Positions 61,513 through 64,000 of a stretch of 64,000 nt of DNA are shown piece by piece. The position numbers were made by a program, and so were the translations under genes. A model generated the notes under the pieces. The model worked only from the letters and a program-made list of their open reading frames with translations. It ran no database searches and had not been told where the DNA came from. The DNA is from Pelagibacteraceae bacterium AG-461-B04 (lineage in GTDB: Bacteria > Pseudomonadota > Alphaproteobacteria > Pelagibacterales > AG-422-B15). The stretch spans positions 116,269 through 180,268 of the forward strand of contig QCRN01000001.1 of the NCBI GenBank assembly GCA_003211835.1, in the 5' to 3' direction. Numbering within the stretch: the stretch's first letter is position 1; each line of letters starts with the position of its first letter.

Positions 61513-62643
61513 TTATCCTAAATCTAATTTAAAATAGCTATCTTGAGAGTTTGATTCTTCCGATGAATAATTTTCATAACATTCAGACATACTGTGTTTT
61601 CTAAAACCTTTCTCTCCAGCTAGTAAAAATTCATCACTTCCTAAATATACAACAGAGGTATTGCTTAGACGATCAGACCTCACACATGTTTCTATATTTT
61701 TTTTTCTATATAAATCGATTATTGAAATCGCTCCTCCATTACCACTCATTGCAATGCGTCCATCGTCAAGCGTAACTGCATTAGTTAAACTATTTTTTGA
61801 ACCAATATATAATTTTTTAAAACCCAAGGTCTTACATTCGCCTGAAAAATAACCACTTTCATAACAAGCTAACGTTGTAATTGCATCACTTGGTATTCTG
61901 TCATCTTGACTGTACTGTGTAATCAGAGTTAGATTACCAGACATCCCCAGAAGAAGAGACTGTCCGTCATCAACTTTTATTCCTGCCCAATATGAACCAT
62001 CATAAAAAGTATTTACAGCAAGCCAGTTTAATCCTCTATCATCCGAAATATAATATTTCCCTAGTTCTCCTACAGCATAAACTTCATTCTGAGCAGACTT
62101 ACGCCATATTTGTGCATCAGCATAGGTAAAGTTTAGATGAGGCTGGAATTCATCATCATCAAGAAATAAGAAACCCCACGTCTGACCTCCATCTTCTGTT
62201 CTTAACGAAAGGGCGAATGCACCTATTGCAATTCCTTCTTTATCATCAAACATATGTATTGAGAGTAGTGGTGCATCCCAATCTAAATCTTCGTATTGCT
62301 TGATCCAGGTTTTACCGTAATCTTTTGAATGAAGGATGGTTGCATCATGAGCAGTCACCCAACACGATTGCTTACTTGAACAACTGATGTCAGTTAATGT
62401 GCCTGTATAAGGTACACTTTCAGCTTGAACCCAACTGTCACCAAAATCATCTGAATACAAAATAATGCCATGCTCTCCGACTGCATAAATTCTATTGTCT
62501 ATTTTATCCATTGCGTTAATGAGAGACTGTGACGCTAAGACAGATTTAGCAGCATAACCTGTTCCATAATTAAAGTTCGAGGATGATACCGAACTTATAT
62601 TGAGAAGTAAAAAGGTGAATAAGGTGAATAGTATGCGCAACAT
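61513..62643 (-). CDS. YCF48/BNR-repeat exported protein
   Basis: A 376-residue protein with an N-terminal signal (LFTLFTFLLLNISSVSSS) and repeated Asp/Gly-Trp blades (YSDDFGDSW, SKDYGKTW, TEDGGQTW, ISDDRGLNW), a Ycf48-like beta-propeller. An open frame reaches TTG at 62682, but that start lies in a terminator stem, so the ATG at 62643 is chosen. In several bacteria such proteins are encoded beside DUF1329 and DUF1302 proteins and an RND-type transporter. Confidence 0.82.
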   Translation of the reverse strand: MLRILFTLFTFLLLNISSVSSSNFNYGTGYAAKSVLASQSLINAMDKIDNRIYAVGEHGIILYSDDFGDSWVQAESVPYTGTLTDISCSSKQSCWVTAHDATILHSKDYGKTWIKQYEDLDWDAPLLSIHMFDDKEGIAIGAFALSLRTEDGGQTWGFLFLDDDEFQPHLNFTYADAQIWRKSAQNEVYAVGELGKYYISDDRGLNWLAVNTFYDGSYWAGIKVDDGQSLLLGMSGNLTLITQYSQDDRIPSDAITTLACYESGYFSGECKTLGFKKLYIGSKNSLTNAVTLDDGRIAMSGNGGAISIIDLYRKKNIETCVRSDRLSNTSVVYLGSDEFLLAGEKGFRKHSMSECYENYSSEESNSQDSYFKLDLG

Positions 62644-62660
62644 ATTGTTTAGAATAATTA

Positions 62661-62691
62661 AAACCCGACTTAAAAAATTCAAGTCGGGTTT
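62661..62691 (-). terminator. Intrinsic terminator after the DUF1329 gene
   Basis: An 11-base perfect stem, AAACCCGACTT / AAGTCGGGTTT (62661-62671 and 62681-62691), closes a nine-base loop; on the minus strand it is followed by TAATTATTCT. It lies 30 bases after the DUF1329 stop and 17 bases before the YCF48 ATG. It is the clearest intrinsic terminator in the window and probably limits read-through into the YCF48-like gene. Confidence 0.85.
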
Positions 62692-62721
62692 TATATTAAC
62701 TTTTATAAGAGGTAAAGTACT

Positions 62722-63951
62722 TTACCTTGCGTATCTTCTAAGACCATCTGGTGTATAGAAGCTAACAGCTTTTTCTTCACCATTATAGATTGCTCCGCGA
62801 GGTTGCATTGCAGGACCAAACAAGTTGGTTCCAACATAAGTTCTCGTTGCAAAGTCAAAAGTATATTCACCTTGAGGGTTACACGTAGTATCTTCTAAAC
62901 CTTGACCACCCATGTTACCTTGAACAGTTGTTTGGTAACTCGCGCGCATTAAATCTCCATTACCATCATACATGTCATGATAAAGAAGCATTCCTGGGTT
63001 ACCATCCATGAAGTAGAAAGTTCTAGACTCATATAGATGTCTTTGACCAGGTTTTAGTTGTGCATGCACAATATGAGCATCCATCTCCTCAAAACGAACA
63101 ACATCCGGATTTGGATGATTAGGTACAAAAGTATTTTCAAGAGTTGAGTCTGCGAGCATATCGTTATTATTAGGAACGATCATTTTTTTCACACCCTCAT
63201 AAGACCAATCGTACTTATCCTGTGCACCATTAAAGCCACCATAAGAGTCGATCGTTTGAATACCGCCACCTGCAGCTGTAAGCGAGTCATAAGAAATATC
63301 AGGCGCTCTTCTTACTCTACGAGTAGCCGGGTTATATTGCCAGGCTTTGCGCGGTTGCATGTAGCTATCTATGAAGTCATGCACGAGTGTCACTGTTCCC
63401 GCAGTTCTTGGTGGGCCTAAGTTCTTTTGCATAAACAATGCAAATATATTCTTATCTGCATACATTGTTTTTGTATTAGGATTTATAGGGAAAGAAATTG
63501 AAGTTTCTTGTTGACCTGTCGTTATAGCTCCGTCAGCTGTTACACGAGCTGAAGTCTGTATTCTATCAACTGCACTAACTGTTCCTGCAAACATTCTGTA
63601 ATTCCATACAAAGTGTTGAGCGTGAGATGGGTCAGGAAAAGGTATTTGTCCCATATTAGGCACCTCAAATCCCTCATTATCATTAATCATAGTACCGTTT
63701 GATTCACTAATAGCCATTATTGACGAATCCGCTGTACATCTTCCACCTGACTCATATACATCCATTCGGAAAGTATCAGGGTATGCAGAAAACATAGTTA
63801 TCATACCTGGAGTTAACATATCAGCATATTCTGCATAGTTGTCAGCTGTAACAGAATATTTTATATGTCCATCAGCAGATGCAGACGATACTGAAAATGC
63901 CAACACAGACGTTAGTGTTATTATTAATTTTTTAATGCTCATTTTATACAT
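62722..63951 (-). CDS. DUF1329 exported (outer-membrane lipoprotein-sorting-like) protein
   Basis: A 409-residue exported protein. Signal peptide about residues 1-27 (ending SSASA). Visible DUF1329 features are the VWNYRMFAGTVSA region, PRKAWQYNPATRRVRRAPDISYD, YGGFNGAQDKYDW and LLYHDMYDGNGDLMRASYQT. The fold resembles lipoprotein-carrier proteins (LolA/LolB-like). Usually found next to DUF1302 porin-like and YCF48 proteins in lipid or hydrocarbon uptake/export clusters; the role here is not known. Confidence 0.88.
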   Translation of the reverse strand: MYKMSIKKLIITLTSVLAFSVSSASADGHIKYSVTADNYAEYADMLTPGMITMFSAYPDTFRMDVYESGGRCTADSSIMAISESNGTMINDNEGFEVPNMGQIPFPDPSHAQHFVWNYRMFAGTVSAVDRIQTSARVTADGAITTGQQETSISFPINPNTKTMYADKNIFALFMQKNLGPPRTAGTVTLVHDFIDSYMQPRKAWQYNPATRRVRRAPDISYDSLTAAGGGIQTIDSYGGFNGAQDKYDWSYEGVKKMIVPNNNDMLADSTLENTFVPNHPNPDVVRFEEMDAHIVHAQLKPGQRHLYESRTFYFMDGNPGMLLYHDMYDGNGDLMRASYQTTVQGNMGGQGLEDTTCNPQGEYTFDFATRTYVGTNLFGPAMQPRGAIYNGEEKAVSFYTPDGLRRYAR

Positions 63952-63969
63952 TGTTATACCTTCCCTTAA

Positions 63970-64000
63970 TTAAAATGAATGTGTTAATGAAGCTGAGACA
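63970..64000 (-). CDS. 3' end of a probable outer-membrane protein gene (partial)
   Basis: One frame running in from the right edge ends VSASLTHSF then stop: alternating polar and hydrophobic residues with a terminal phenylalanine, the C-terminal mark of outer-membrane beta-barrels. It ends 18 bases before the DUF1329 ATG, which has its own AGGGAAGG ribosome-binding site. By family context a DUF1302-type porin is expected here, but only about nine codons are visible. Confidence 0.35.
   Translation of the reverse strand, partial: VSASLTHSF

Overview
The window reads as a piece of the chromosome of an AT-rich (roughly one third G+C by eye), streamlined, probably marine alphaproteobacterium. 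Evidence for Alphaproteobacteria is gene order: priA next to a split F1 operon (atpHAGDC without the F0 genes), the mdh-sucC-sucD-sucA-sucB-lpd block, ffh-rpsP-rimM-trmD-rplS-leuCDB-asd, dapF...mtaB-ftsY, and lineage-typical families (DUF2794, IalB-type secreted protein). SAR11-like or HIMB59/AEGEAN-169-like genomes fit the style, but I cannot fix the clade from sequence alone. Genes are packed with 1-14 base overlaps and almost no spacers. No stretch over 300 bases lacks a gene; the largest gaps are 36192-36386 (195 bases) and 22743-22923 (181 bases). I found no rRNA, tRNA, CRISPR array, transposase, integron or prophage.

Layout, left to right. 1-908: end of a CtpA-type protease and rppH (+). 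925-7693: ATP synthase F1 operon with a short epsilon subunit, preceded by priA (-). 7753-11247: a plus-strand run with transaldolase-like fsa, xerC, then an NTF2/SnoaL-like protein, a sterol-desaturase-family membrane hydroxylase and a multi-pass membrane protein. 11234-22459 (-): a short-chain dehydrogenase, mmsA, mdh, sucC, sucD, sucA, sucB, lpdA. 22509-22742: small Smr-domain protein (+). 22924-36191 (-): ffh, rpsP, rimM, trmD, rplS, leuC, leuD, leuB, asd, a fused malyl-CoA lyase-like/mesaconyl-CoA hydratase, sdhC, sdhD, sdhA, sdhB. 36387-39696 (+): dapF, a DUF393 protein, mtaB, ftsY. 39693-45915 (-): cytochrome c maturation genes ccmABCDEFGH, followed by a small exported protein and a PagL-like lipid A deacylase. 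45977-48664: aconitase (+). 48670-52503: an unknown secreted protein, htpG, DUF2794 and a Bax-inhibitor-1 family protein. 52631-58844: epimerase-like reductase, aldo/keto reductase, pterin dehydratase, then IalB-like protein, rlmN, argG (+), with a quinone oxidoreductase on the other strand. 58845-64000 (-): folD, yggT, a glutamine amidotransferase, an SDR, and the end of a DUF1302/DUF1329/YCF48-type cell-envelope cluster.

Together this is mostly a core-metabolism window: lpdA, sucAB, sucCD, sdhCDAB, mdh and acnA cover most of the TCA cycle, the ATP synthase F1 and c-type cytochrome maturation serve respiration, and leuCDB/asd/dapF/argG make amino acids. The parts that deserve a second look are the fused Mcl-Mch enzyme beside sdh, the hairpin- and palindrome-rich ffh/dapF intergenic region, the epsilon subunit without its C-terminal domain, the acidic repeat tails on ribosomal proteins S16 and L19, the SnoaL/sterol-desaturase/membrane-protein cassette, and the DUF1329/YCF48 cluster with its clear terminator. 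I did not find anything that I would confidently call an undescribed biological system.
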